NCBI RefSeq assembly: GCF_936270145.1
Contig: NZ_OW370537.1
Location: 1,487,379-1,551,378 of the forward strand
Origin: Wolbachia endosymbiont of Oedothorax gibbosus
GTDB lineage: Bacteria; Pseudomonadota; Alphaproteobacteria; Rickettsiales; Anaplasmataceae
Reading direction: 5' to 3'
Length of the DNA stretch: 64,000 bases
The notes under the pieces were generated by a model. That model saw nothing but the letters and a program-made list of their open reading frames with translations, had not been told where the DNA came from and did not search any database. The position numbers and the translations under genes were made by a program. Positions 54,201-62,426 of this stretch are shown piece after piece (position 1 is the stretch's first letter; every line of letters begins with the position of its first letter).

Positions 54201-54624
54201 TAAAGGCTCTGTGTTAAAGTTTTGGCACAAATTGGCTGAATCAGGATATAAGGTTGGTACTTTGCCGGAAGACAAATACTATTTTGAAAAAGGCAAATTC
54301 GTAATCCACGATAGTGGCGCAAAGAAACTTATAGTGTTACCTGAAGATAAGGTGTCCATCAAAATAATGAAGGATGGCAATCATTATGATTTAGCTATAT
54401 CTAATAATGATAATGGTAAAGTGATAAGTAGCATTACCAAAATAGACAACTTAAACTATGAGTTGCTGTCAGATACAAACGGTTTCAGCTTAGAAACACA
54501 AGATAGCACTATATTTTCAGGTCAACATAACGAATATAATCTTTATCTAGAGAATGGCTTTGCGAAAATGTTTGATTGCGCAAGCGACCACATTTATCAC
54601 GACCACAACTCGGCCTACATCTAA
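51247..54624 (+). CDS. 1125-residue protein with an M9 collagenase-like zinc-metalloprotease domain
   Basis: Residues about 70-160 carry FKIYMFDDKDDYTHLGG, FGSYLGDEGGKCYYKG, then HNLQHEFAHGLTYL and LPTVLMEGIADYFEHH. The H-E-x-x-H (129-133) and downstream Glu151 are a gluzincin zinc site, and the surrounding pattern resembles the peptidase M9 (microbial collagenase) catalytic core; this is my motif-level match. The remaining ~950 residues are unassigned. Two similar beta-type blocks (about 455-520, IFSIKALGKGDMGALSIYDG; and 755-830, LFAIKYDPNDYHIQ...VKLFDGDEEIG) may be repeated binding domains, and 880-940 is a polar linker. No signal peptide, so export would need another route. GAGG ribosome site upstream. 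Intact. Confidence 0.8.
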   Translation: MSINQQINKNITKEEYFNNKHIIEISDLNIKVEVYSHNLRASKIANIESEIRETATNFKNAFELERNSSEQTFKIYMFDDKDDYTHLGGSERFGSYLGDEGGKCYYKGEADVFAEMYVYQQGGVHNLQHEFAHGLTYLATGGKSLPTVLMEGIADYFEHHSDHKFNSQGSSIDKTEAANLDLDKILSLEYSKDSEENSLVYKTGHALIMYLQEKDPSLLRDYLDALCKGDSHKSGNFLDQIRGHNDAFKDWLDLNDTDTAMEHLNALQVTKGDFIATGQEIVGGEIKNVSYYRANIEKMDGENVGSFSPVEHVAFYDVARAINRATNDKLDISKEYNFLKVVKTSDGQNKLTYSDQQGNEYQNSQEYKNQALRILSKYDTEIKNQVDEFDNLNKERGEMYQKYHKGEITIEELRNEENTKYRPAFLKFDQLKNKAVDEIENNSQAAKILDGLVNIDSNLIRGTNHIDLQEGKIFSIKALGKGDMGALSIYDGNTKLGELLSESGFFKQVEGQTKETFVFEDILHNLNTQYDGGAYMAVTQENGQYKASLIDGRTVKRDEYFDEAHLHENELLHPSTGHIQKDLDSLLLRGAKILNHQDSKHAQYSDEQRESGVIVEKEILLDDKGTDRTDDDVYEAVVKQGDERLHEFKNMGFYITEEVKNERGEVINESNLFIHDHGKNIRFQLPTSITHLKLVEKDGAYKLVPVTKDGDEHPIGMPNISDEYRYIDPIFAHEYEKRDYSHKHVNVGLINLEKYGSGKLFAIKYDPNDYHIQRNSSGEIVRIKDQTYFTKVKLFDGDEEIGMLSNNFHNFKGKIFFSADYNYSYNDFLASVSPQVEIEDMGNGSKKITFDQGSGDIGDTNRGYTDHQRIYTRETESPKEQVSVSKKETEVDTSHRTTNVIAQAAKEQTVMREDEMQSDQSISSQSLTRTKRASLVEEKEQVILKDTILKIEKSREQDSEGKHKANVTIDYNDVKALYDRAEGEDKGSVLKFWHKLAESGYKVGTLPEDKYYFEKGKFVIHDSGAKKLIVLPEDKVSIKIMKDGNHYDLAISNNDNGKVISSITKIDNLNYELLSDTNGFSLETQDSTIFSGQHNEYNLYLENGFAKMFDCASDHIYHDHNSAYI

Positions 54625-54654
54625 TACATACAGGGAGGCAAGTATAGCTGACCC

Positions 54655-55080
54655 AAGCAACACGTCATACCGCGATTCATTCGCGGTATCTCTAGATCCC
54701 GCTAACAAGTAGCGGGATGACGATTGTCAGGCTAGCTGTCATTCCACTCCCTTGTCATCCGAGTAGCTGACACTGGAAGTTGATGAGCATAAAAGTAGCC
54801 GTTTTATATTAAAGTACAACGTTTCTGATGATGGAAAAATGGATCCTAGTGTCATGCACTGGGATGACACCGTCATAGAGTGAACCAGCGTCATGCGCTG
54901 GAATGACAGATCCCAGTAGCCCATTCGGTATCATCCAAGTAGCCCCCTTCTTGTCATCCCAGCGCTTGACACTGGGATCCAGAAAACTTAACTTTAAATA
55001 AGTGGCTGCATAATAAAGACTAGATCCCAGTGTCATGCACTGGGATGACAAGAGAGGGAACTGGAATGACAAGAGAAGAA
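54655..55080. repeat. Dense palindromic repeat region
   Basis: Inverted composite (54663-54722: ATACCGCGATTCATTCGCGGTAT, CCCGCTAACAAGTAGCGGG), then 'gtcatccgagtagctgacactgga' (about 54751-54778), 'ggatcctagtgtcatgcactgggatgacacc' (54841-54871), 'ccagcgtcatgcgctggaatgacag' (54885-54909), 'gtcatcccagcgcttgacactgggatcca' (54953-54982) and 'ctagatcccagtgtcatgcactgggatgacaag' (55021-55051). The 549-bp gap 54625-55173 holds no gene beyond repeats; short reverse ORFs in it are repeat-derived. Confidence 0.88.
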
Positions 55081-55185
55081 TTCTGAAACGACAAATCTCA
55101 AGAAAAACTTATGTAAAATCTAGCATTAACGAAAATTATACTTTTTTCATGCACCCTATGGTTTTTATAATTAATGGAGGGTGAT

Positions 55186-57012
55186 ATGCCGGCTAGTTTG
55201 AGTTTTAAAAAACAAGATCAAGTAACTAATGCAACAGCTTTAAATGAGATTAAAACTATAGTTTATGAAGATAGTACAGGTAACAAGTATACCTTTGGTG
55301 TAAATAATGCTAATGTTTTTGACACTTTTAAGTACGACCCTAATGGTGCTGATCCTGAAGTAGATTATAGTGCTACAGCAAAAAATTTCATGACTGGAGG
55401 TGCAATTGCTGCATTATTAGGTATTGAAACTAATGTAGGTGCAATAAAAACTAAGACTGATAATATGCCTGATAATTTAGAAAATGTGTTAGCTCCTTTA
55501 GCTACATCTGCTTCATTATTAACACTAGATGGTAAAGTGGAGACAATAAAAACTAAGACTGACAAGATGCCTGCTGACTTAAACGCTGCGTTAAATAACT
55601 TAGCTACATCTGCTTCATTATTAACACTAGATGGTAAAGTGGATACAATACAAACTAAGACTGATACTATTCCGGCTAACTTAGGAGCTGATGTTACTGC
55701 TATAAACACTGCTGTAAGTGATGCCAATTTAAAGACTAAGTTAGATGACATAAAAACTAAGACTAATACTATTCCAGATACCTTAGGAGCTGATGTTACT
55801 GCTATAAAAACTAAGACTGATAAGATTACAGATACCTTAGGAGCTGATGTTACTGCTATAAAGGCCAAGACTGATAATATGCCTGCTGACTTAACAGCTA
55901 ACTTAACTACAATAAAGACTGAGACTGATAAAATAACAGATATTAAAACTAACGTAGGTGCAATAAAAACTAAGACTGATAATATGCCTGATAATTTAGA
56001 AAATGTGTTAGCTCCTTTAGCTACATCTGCTTCATTATTAACACTAGATGGTAAAGTGGAGACAATAAAAACTAAGACTGATAATATGCCTGCTAATTTA
56101 GTAACTGAGTTAGCTACATTAGCTAAAACTGCTGAACTAGCTCCTTTAGCTACATCTGCTTCATTATCAACACTAGATGGTAAAGTGGATATAATAAAAA
56201 CTAAGACTGACAAGATGCCTGCTGATTTAGAAGCTGATGTCACTGCGATAAAGGCTAAGACTGATAATATGCCTGATAATTTAGTAACTGAGTTAGCTCC
56301 TTTAGCTAAAACTGCTGAACTAGCTCCTTTAGCTACATCTGCTTCATTATCAACACTAGATGGTAAAGTGGAGACAATAAAAACTAAGACTGACAAGATG
56401 CCTGCTGACTTAAACGCTGCGTTAAATAACTTAGCTACATCTGCTTCATTATCAACACTAGATGGTAAAGTGGATACAATAAAGACTGAGACTGATAAAA
56501 TAACAGATATTAAAACTAACGTAGGTGAAATAAAAACTAAGACTGACAAGATGCCTGCTGATTTAGTAACTGAGTTAGCTACATTAGCTAAAACCGCTGA
56601 TGTCACTGCGATAAAGGCTAAGACTGATAATATGCCTGATAATTTAGTAACTGAGTTAGCTACATTAGCTAAAACCGCTGAACTAGCTCCATTAGTAGCT
56701 CCTTTAGCTACATCTGCTTCATTATCAACACTAGATGGTAAAGTGGAGACAATAAAAACTAAGACTGACAAGATGCCTGCTGACTTAACCAACGAGTTAA
56801 CTAACTTATCTACAATAGCAACCGCTCTAAATGGTAATGGTCAAGTCGATAAAGCTGTTACCTTTGTACTAGAAAACAGCTTCAAGCAAGCTATTGAAAA
56901 GGCTGGAACAAAGGGTAGTGATTGGCTTGAAAATAGTGTGACAAAGATAATCTCACAACCGGTCTTTGACATTCCAGCAACTGATGATGCTGCACTTAAT
57001 TGGAGTTTGTAA
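55186..57012 (+). CDS. Repeat-rich coiled-coil protein (16 IKTKTD-type units)
   Basis: 608 residues. The ATG at 55186 follows GGAGGG at the right spacing, unlike the in-frame ATG at 55174, which lies on that site. A unique N-terminal part (about 1-80; NEIKTIVYEDSTGNKYTFGVNNANVFDTF) precedes about 450 residues of tandem units of the form (A/T)IKTKTDxMPxxL, often joined by LATSASLLTLDGKV. I count sixteen such units. The period and hydrophobic spacing suggest a trimeric or extended coiled coil like phage tail-fibre or surface-fibre proteins. The C-terminal ~75 residues are unique (ALNGNGQVDKAVTFVLENSFKQAIEKAG). No signal peptide and no family named with confidence. Confidence 0.75.
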   Translation: MPASLSFKKQDQVTNATALNEIKTIVYEDSTGNKYTFGVNNANVFDTFKYDPNGADPEVDYSATAKNFMTGGAIAALLGIETNVGAIKTKTDNMPDNLENVLAPLATSASLLTLDGKVETIKTKTDKMPADLNAALNNLATSASLLTLDGKVDTIQTKTDTIPANLGADVTAINTAVSDANLKTKLDDIKTKTNTIPDTLGADVTAIKTKTDKITDTLGADVTAIKAKTDNMPADLTANLTTIKTETDKITDIKTNVGAIKTKTDNMPDNLENVLAPLATSASLLTLDGKVETIKTKTDNMPANLVTELATLAKTAELAPLATSASLSTLDGKVDIIKTKTDKMPADLEADVTAIKAKTDNMPDNLVTELAPLAKTAELAPLATSASLSTLDGKVETIKTKTDKMPADLNAALNNLATSASLSTLDGKVDTIKTETDKITDIKTNVGEIKTKTDKMPADLVTELATLAKTADVTAIKAKTDNMPDNLVTELATLAKTAELAPLVAPLATSASLSTLDGKVETIKTKTDKMPADLTNELTNLSTIATALNGNGQVDKAVTFVLENSFKQAIEKAGTKGSDWLENSVTKIISQPVFDIPATDDAALNWSL

Positions 57013-57214
57013 TACAGCAAGTAGTCACGCTACTTGGATGACACCCTTTTTGGGTCCTCTAAGTAGCCTCCTTCTCCTGTCATCCCAGTAGCTGACACTA
57101 GTTCCTTTATGACGGCAGTGCCCCCTCTTGTCATCCCATGATAAGGGCGCTGGCGAAGGAAGTTTTTTGCAATGTCAGAGGATAATTTTGACCATAAACC
57201 CCTACCAATACATT
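57013..57214. repeat. Repeat remnants between the repeat-protein gene and purQ
   Basis: Contains 'gtcacgctacttggatgacaccc', 'gtcatcccagtagctgacactagttcc' and, at 57127-57172, CATGATAAGGGCGCTGGCG followed by AAGGAAGTTTTTTG, which is a reverse-strand fragment of the start of repeats R1/R2. No gene. Confidence 0.7.
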
Positions 57215-58012
57215 TTAACAAAAATACTTCAGTGCATTTTCAAATATAAGCATTCCATCACCATATTTTGGCATAGCCACTCCTGAACGTTTACATTTTT
57301 CTTTTTCAAGAGGCCAATTATCTTGCTGGGTAAAAAATATTCCCCTTTCTGGATGGGGCATTAAAGCTAGCACTCTTCCACTTTTATCTGATAAAGCTGC
57401 CAGATCGTATGTAGATCCGTTTGGATTGTGAGGAAATTGCAGATTAGCATAGCTACTATTATCATCTATATAACGTAATGCTGTGCAATTTTTTTCGATT
57501 AATTGATTCAAAGTATCTTGATCCATAAAAAATTTGCCTTCTCCATGAGCAATAGGGAGATATAGTTCATTCAGGCCCCGTAGCCAAACAGAATTACTCT
57601 TTGAATTAACTCTCACTCTAATCCAACGGCATTGATAATTGCCTATATCATTATGGATTAAAGCTAGACTAGAGAATTCTGGAATTAATTTTACTAATAT
57701 CTGACAACCATTACATATTCCTATAATCAGCTTGTCCTGAGATAAAAACTCTTGAAACTCATCCAACAGATTGTTTTTAATACGTAAAGCAAATGCATTA
57801 CCAGCACCAGTGTCATCACCATAGGAAAAACCCCCTGGAATTGCAAGTATATTGCTTAATTTCAGTTCACCTGGATTATCTATGATATCGTTAATGTGAA
57901 CGATTTTTACTTCAATATTACCAATACCAAGTTTTCTGCTGCATTCCATAAACGCAAATGCAGTTTCTTTTTCGCAATTTAAGCCATAACCAGATAGGAC
58001 TGTGATTTTCAT
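57215..58012 (-). CDS. purQ: Phosphoribosylformylglycinamidine synthase subunit PurQ (glutaminase)
   Basis: 265 residues, class I glutamine amidotransferase supplying ammonia to PurL in purine synthesis. N-terminal VLSGYGLNCEKETAFA, AIPGGFSYGDDTGAGNAFA, nucleophile Cys in IIGICNGCQILVKL, and the His-x-Glu pair in LALMPHPERG. PurQ of the short stand-alone type (alphaproteobacterial PurS/PurQ/PurL system) is slightly shorter; this one has about 30 extra residues in the middle. Next to pstA in the same direction (6 bp). Confidence 0.95.
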   Translation of the reverse strand: MKITVLSGYGLNCEKETAFAFMECSRKLGIGNIEVKIVHINDIIDNPGELKLSNILAIPGGFSYGDDTGAGNAFALRIKNNLLDEFQEFLSQDKLIIGICNGCQILVKLIPEFSSLALIHNDIGNYQCRWIRVRVNSKSNSVWLRGLNELYLPIAHGEGKFFMDQDTLNQLIEKNCTALRYIDDNSSYANLQFPHNPNGSTYDLAALSDKSGRVLALMPHPERGIFFTQQDNWPLEKEKCKRSGVAMPKYGDGMLIFENALKYFC

Positions 58013-58018
58013 GAATTG

Positions 58019-59269
58019 CTAAAAATTAAAAAATTCGAATTTCTTTTTTACAAAATTTGCTACTAAATTTAACGCAAATAACACCAATAATAAAGCTATA
58101 ATTGCGATAGCAGCAAGTTCAACAAATGCAATTTCAGGACTACTTGACCATATGTATATTTGTACAGGCAGAACAGTCGCCGGATCGAAGAAGGACGTAG
58201 GTGTATCAGCAACAAATGCTACCATACCTATCATAAGTAAAGGAGAAGATTCACCTAAAATCCTTGCAATTGCAAGTACAGTACCATGTATTATTCTTGG
58301 TAATGCAATCGGCAAAGAGTGATCTAATATCACCTTGATGTGAGGTGCACCGAGCGCAAACGCTGCATCTTTTATCGTAATAGGAACATTCGCAAAGGCA
58401 TTTTTTGTTGCAATTATAATATTAGGTAACATCATAAATGAAAGAGTCATTCCACCAACAAGTGGTGAAGAGCGTGGTAGCCCAAATATGCCAAGATAGA
58501 GAGTTAAGCCCACTACACCAAATATTATTGAAGGCACTGCAGCAAGATTATTTATGCTAATTTCTACAATATTGGTCATGAGCCTATTTTTAGGCATAAA
58601 TTCGTAAAGACAGATGCCCGACATAATTCCTATTGGTAATGCTAATGCTAGGCACACTATAATTGTCATCAATGAGCCGATAAACGCCCCTAAAATCCCT
58701 GCATTCTCAGGTTCACGAGAGTCAGATTTAAGGAATAAAGACTTATTAAAAAATTTTTTCACTCTCCCTTTTTCTTTTAGCCAATCAAGTAATTTAGCAT
58801 AATGATCATTCAAATGTTTATCTTTATTTATTGAATTAATTATACTTGACGCGGTAAACCAGATCTCATATTCACCACTACCTTTCACTTTCTTACGAAA
58901 AAATTTCTCTAGTTCTTTGTAAGAATTACGACTTAAAATTTCGTCACTGTCTTTAAAATCAGTTCCTTTAAACACCTTACGTAAAGAATCGTTGAGTAAG
59001 CCAATTGACTTATACCGCAAATCACTAGGATTACTCGCCAAAGTAAGATCAGCATTTATTTCAACTGGCAATAAAATTTTCGTTACTGTTAAGGCACTGT
59101 AAGAGTTAACTAATATACTGAGCAGTATACACACAGGACAGCCAAGTGAGATAACTAGTGCCGTGAAAGAACAAAAGCGTAACGCTCTGTTCTTTTTATT
59201 TTTCCTTTTTATACGAGCATGTACACGCCTTGACTGAAGTAATTTAAGGAATTTTTTCTTTATGCTCAT
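58019..59269 (-). CDS. pstA: Phosphate ABC transporter permease PstA
   Basis: 416 residues, longer than the typical 290. An N-terminal extension (about 1-190) with one membrane helix (ALRFCSFTALVISLGCPVCILLSIL) and a periplasmic-looking region resembles the DUF3333 extension of alphaproteobacterial PstA. The C-terminal half has the binding-protein-dependent permease core: ALPIGIMSGICLYEF, NLAAVPSIIFGVVGL, and the EAA-like loop KDAAFALGAPHIKVILDHSLPIALPRIIHGTVLAIARILGESSPLL. Imports phosphate with PstC, PstB and PstS, not seen in this window. Confidence 0.93.
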   Translation of the reverse strand: MSIKKKFLKLLQSRRVHARIKRKNKKNRALRFCSFTALVISLGCPVCILLSILVNSYSALTVTKILLPVEINADLTLASNPSDLRYKSIGLLNDSLRKVFKGTDFKDSDEILSRNSYKELEKFFRKKVKGSGEYEIWFTASSIINSINKDKHLNDHYAKLLDWLKEKGRVKKFFNKSLFLKSDSREPENAGILGAFIGSLMTIIVCLALALPIGIMSGICLYEFMPKNRLMTNIVEISINNLAAVPSIIFGVVGLTLYLGIFGLPRSSPLVGGMTLSFMMLPNIIIATKNAFANVPITIKDAAFALGAPHIKVILDHSLPIALPRIIHGTVLAIARILGESSPLLMIGMVAFVADTPTSFFDPATVLPVQIYIWSSSPEIAFVELAAIAIIALLLVLFALNLVANFVKKKFEFFNF

Positions 59270-59309
59270 TTACTTTTCTTTACACGAGGATTTGAAAAAA
59301 CTTTCCCCT

Positions 59310-59370
59310 TTTTTGTCATCCGAGCAGCTGACACTGGAATGACAAGAGAGAGTTCTGAGATGACATAATT
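59310..59370. repeat. Palindromic repeat in the pstA-rplS gap
   Basis: 'gtcatccgagcagctgacactggaatgacaagagag' with a second 'gatgacat' tail; same family as 54751 and 46412. Confidence 0.75.
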
Positions 59371-59389
59371 AACATCACTCTCTGTTTAT

Positions 59390-59767
59390 CTACTTAGATT
59401 TCTTTTTAACATAAGTAGTACGTTCTTTGATCCTTGCAGCCTTTCCAAATAGCTTGCACAGATAATACAGTTTTGCTCTACGAACCTTTCCTTTTCTTGT
59501 CACTTGCACTGAAACCAGTGCAGGTGAATAAACAAAAAACTGAGACACTATACTTTCTCCATGACTTACTTTTCTGACTGCAAAAGAAGAATGTAACCCG
59601 CGGTTCCTTTTTGATATACATACACCTTCAAATATCTGTATACGCTCACTTGCACCATCAACTACCTTGAAAGTAATCTTCAGATCATCGCCAGGACGAA
59701 ATTCTGGTACTTCTTTAGCTAACACTTGCATTTGCTGTTCGTTAAATTTTTTAAGTAAATTTGTCAT
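59390..59767 (-). CDS. rplS: 50S ribosomal protein L19
   Basis: 125 residues. Family pattern [82 protein letters not shown], in which G(R)GLxSSFTVRKIS-like and [11 protein letters not shown] are diagnostic. The start lies inside trmD (17-bp overlap), the usual trmD-rplS pairing. Basic C-terminus with [12 protein letters not shown]. Confidence 0.97.
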   Translation of the reverse strand: MTNLLKKFNEQQMQVLAKEVPEFRPGDDLKITFKVVDGASERIQIFEGVCISKRNRGLHSSFAVRKVSHGESIVSQFFVYSPALVSVQVTRKGKVRRAKLYYLCKLFGKAARIKERTTYVKKKSK

Positions 59768-60461
59768 TTATCTCTCCATTCAATAATTCAGGCCGACGCT
59801 CTTTCGTTATAACTTGAGACTGCTTCTGTCTCCAATCACTTATTTTTTTATGATTGCCAGATAACAAAACCTCAGGTACTTTATATCCCTTCCACTGCTC
59901 AGGTCTAGTATATTGAGGATATTCAAGCATACCACCACCATAATTAAAACTTTCTTCAGTAATACTATCGGAATTATTTACTACACCTGGAAGAAGCCTA
60001 ATGCATGCATCAAGAACCACCATCGCAGCTGGCTCACCTCCTGAAAGTATATAATCTCCGATACTTAACTCATAAGGAGTATACGCATCAATTATCCTTT
60101 GGTCAATACCTTCAAATCGACCACACAATATTGTTATATGAGGAAACTCTAACAATTCTCTGGCAATATTCTGATTAAACTTAGTTCCAGATGGAGTCAT
60201 GTAAATAAACTTAGTGTTTTTATGAACAGAGAGCATACTATCTACTGCATCACCAACTACATCAGAACGCATAACCATTCCTGCTCCACCTCCATATGGA
60301 ACATCATCCACAGTTGAATGTTTATCTTTCGCAAAAGAACGAATATTTATTACTTCAAGGTTCCATATTTTTTTTTCTAACGCTTTTCCGGCAAGAGAAT
60401 AGTTCAAAAACCCGGGGAACATTTCTGGGAATATGGTTAATATTGTAACATTAAATGCCAT
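59751..60461 (-). CDS. trmD: tRNA (guanine-N1)-methyltransferase TrmD
   Basis: 236 residues. Methylates G37 of tRNAs, using the SPOUT trefoil knot. Signatures: [58 protein letters not shown] and [30 protein letters not shown], then [36 protein letters not shown]. Promoter side shares a 74-bp AT-rich gap with divergent purC. Confidence 0.98.
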   Translation of the reverse strand: MAFNVTILTIFPEMFPGFLNYSLAGKALEKKIWNLEVINIRSFAKDKHSTVDDVPYGGGAGMVMRSDVVGDAVDSMLSVHKNTKFIYMTPSGTKFNQNIARELLEFPHITILCGRFEGIDQRIIDAYTPYELSIGDYILSGGEPAAMVVLDACIRLLPGVVNNSDSITEESFNYGGGMLEYPQYTRPEQWKGYKVPEVLLSGNHKKISDWRQKQSQVITKERRPELLNGEINDKFT

Positions 60462-60535
60462 TAAGGTTTATTTTAAGTTATTTGGGGCTATACTCTAAGA
60501 ATAGTAAATTGATATAATATATAGTTAAATTAAAC

Positions 60536-61258
60536 ATGTCACTGAATAAAACGATATACGAAGGTAAAGCGAAAGCCATTATTGAAACTGAAGACTCATC
60601 AACTGTTATACAGCACTTTAAAGATGATGTTACAGCATTCAATAAGGAAAAATATGAAATAATCGATGGTAAAGGGATAATTAATAATCATGTTAGTGCT
60701 TTTATCATGGAAAAGCTTGAGAAAGCAGGAATTAGCACGCACTTTATAAAAACTCTAAATGAAAGAGAACAGCTAGTCAAAAAACTCAAGATAATACCTC
60801 TTGAGGTGGTAGTTAGAAATGTTGCAGCTGGCAGCTTTTGCAAACGTTTTAATATTAAAGAAGGTGAGAGGCTTGCATCTCCTATAATCGAATTTTTTTA
60901 CAAAAATGATGACCTAGCCGACCCAATGGTAAGTGAAAATCACATACTGTATTTTGATTGGCTATCTAGCAAAGAAATGGATGAAATTAAAACTACAACT
61001 TTAAAGATCAACGAAATCTTAGTCGACCTATTTTCAAATGCAAGTATATATTTAATTGACCTCAAGTTAGAATTTGGCAGATTAATAAATGACAGTACTA
61101 AAATCGTTTTAGCTGATGAAATTAGCCCTGATAACTGCAGATTATGGGATAAAAATACTTATAAAAAGCTAGATAAAGATGTCTTTCGTTTGAATTTAGG
61201 AGATTTAAAGGAAGCATACTCAGAAGTTGCAAAAAGACTGTCAGTAAAGTTAGGTTAA
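60536..61258 (+). CDS. purC: Phosphoribosylaminoimidazole-succinocarboxamide synthase (SAICAR synthetase)
   Basis: 240 residues. Ligates CAIR and aspartate with ATP in purine synthesis. MSLNKTIYEGKAKAIIETEDSSTVIQHFKDDVTAFN, IPLEVVVRNVAAGSFCKRF (the V-R-N-x-A-A-G-S motif), VSENHILYFDWLS and IVLADEISPDNCRLWD are all in place. A TATAAT-like -10 box lies at 60513-60518, but no good -35 is seen. The last 4 bp overlap the end of purM (convergent). Confidence 0.97.
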   Translation: MSLNKTIYEGKAKAIIETEDSSTVIQHFKDDVTAFNKEKYEIIDGKGIINNHVSAFIMEKLEKAGISTHFIKTLNEREQLVKKLKIIPLEVVVRNVAAGSFCKRFNIKEGERLASPIIEFFYKNDDLADPMVSENHILYFDWLSSKEMDEIKTTTLKINEILVDLFSNASIYLIDLKLEFGRLINDSTKIVLADEISPDNCRLWDKNTYKKLDKDVFRLNLGDLKEAYSEVAKRLSVKLG

Positions 61259-62292
61259 CTAAATACTACTCTATCAAGTGGAGGGTTACATGCCTCATCA
61301 AGTTTTCCAATAATTTCAATTTTTTCTCCACGTTTTTGGAAATGATTTTTCACGTTTTGCATATTCTCAGAACTTACGATCAATACCATACCAATACCAC
61401 AATTAAATGTTTTTAGCATTTCTTTCTTCTCTATTTTACCCTCCTTTGTTAGCCATAAAAATATATCTGGCCATTTCCAGGAATTAATGTCTATGTTTGC
61501 AAATAAGTTTTTTGGAAGAATCCGCGGAATATTATCTATCAAGCCACCACCTGTTATATGTGCAATGCCTTTTACCTTTGGCATAATAGGCAACAAAGAA
61601 TCAACATATATTTTTGTTGGTTCGAGCAATACTTCTTTCCAAGGCTGATTATTCCATGGAGATGAATCATTATAATTTATACCTAAATCTTTAAAAATAT
61701 GGCGTACTAAAGAAAACCCATTTGAGTGAATTCCATTTGATTCTAAGCCGACTATATAGTCACCTTCCTTCATAGCATCACATTTTGGAAGAATTTTGCT
61801 TTTATCAACTACACCAACTACAAATCCTGCAAGATCATAGTGATTATTGCCATACATTCCAGGCATTTCCGCAGTTTCTCCACCAATCAATGCTATTTTA
61901 GCTTGCTTGCACCCCTCTGCGATTCCCTTAACCACAGATAATAAAACGTCTTTGGTCAAAACGCCTGTTGCAAAGTAATCAAGGAAAAATAAAGGTGTTG
62001 CTCCTTGTGCAAGTAAGTCATTTACACACATTGCAACTAAATCTATACCTATAGTATCATGCCTATTCACTTCTTGAGCTATCAACAGTTTCGTACCTAC
62101 TCCATCAGTTGAGGAAACGAGCACTGGATGGTCATATTTCTTACTTAGTGCAGCAAAATCAAACAACGCAGAAAATGAACCTATTTCGCTGATTACTTCT
62201 TCTCTAGTAGTTTCTTGAGCAATAGGCTTGACTTCTTTTATTAACTTATTATATAGTTCAAGATCTATTCCTGATCTGGTATAAGTATTCAT
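61255..62292 (-). CDS. purM: Phosphoribosylformylglycinamidine cyclo-ligase (AIR synthetase)
   Basis: 345 residues. Converts FGAM to AIR with ATP. Family pattern: HPVLVSSTDGVGTKLLIAQEVNRHDTIGIDLVAMCVNDLLAQGATPLFFLDYFATG, ALIGGETAEMPGMYG, GLESNGIHSNGFSLVR and ITGGGLIDNIPRILP. Intact. Together with purQ and purC the window covers three steps of inosine monophosphate synthesis. Confidence 0.97.
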   Translation of the reverse strand: MNTYTRSGIDLELYNKLIKEVKPIAQETTREEVISEIGSFSALFDFAALSKKYDHPVLVSSTDGVGTKLLIAQEVNRHDTIGIDLVAMCVNDLLAQGATPLFFLDYFATGVLTKDVLLSVVKGIAEGCKQAKIALIGGETAEMPGMYGNNHYDLAGFVVGVVDKSKILPKCDAMKEGDYIVGLESNGIHSNGFSLVRHIFKDLGINYNDSSPWNNQPWKEVLLEPTKIYVDSLLPIMPKVKGIAHITGGGLIDNIPRILPKNLFANIDINSWKWPDIFLWLTKEGKIEKKEMLKTFNCGIGMVLIVSSENMQNVKNHFQKRGEKIEIIGKLDEACNPPLDRVVFS

Positions 62293-62426
62293 AATCCTTT
62301 TATAAATTTTAAAATTGTTAATACTATATTAATGCCTTGATATAAAAAGTGCAACGAAACTTTCTCTTACATTGACTATTATATGCTTACCAATATAGGG
62401 TAACTTAAATCATTTATAATTATCCA

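Noticed and set aside
54625..55173. Direct/inverted repeats considered as a CRISPR array
   Set aside because: Repeats are palindromic, vary in spacing and orientation, recur singly all over the window, and there are no cas genes.
55365..56792. 475-codon open frame on the reverse strand inside the repeat protein
   Set aside because: It is an effect of the repeated codon pattern on the other strand: low-complexity product (repeats of SGILSVLVFI), no ribosome site, and the forward frame has a good start, site and unique ends.
51247..57012. Adjacent large proteins considered as a toxin-antidote (cytoplasmic incompatibility) pair
   Set aside because: No PD-(D/E)xK nuclease or ULP1-type deubiquitinase motif seen in either protein, they are 560 bp apart with repeats between, and the motifs found point to a metalloprotease and a coiled-coil repeat protein.
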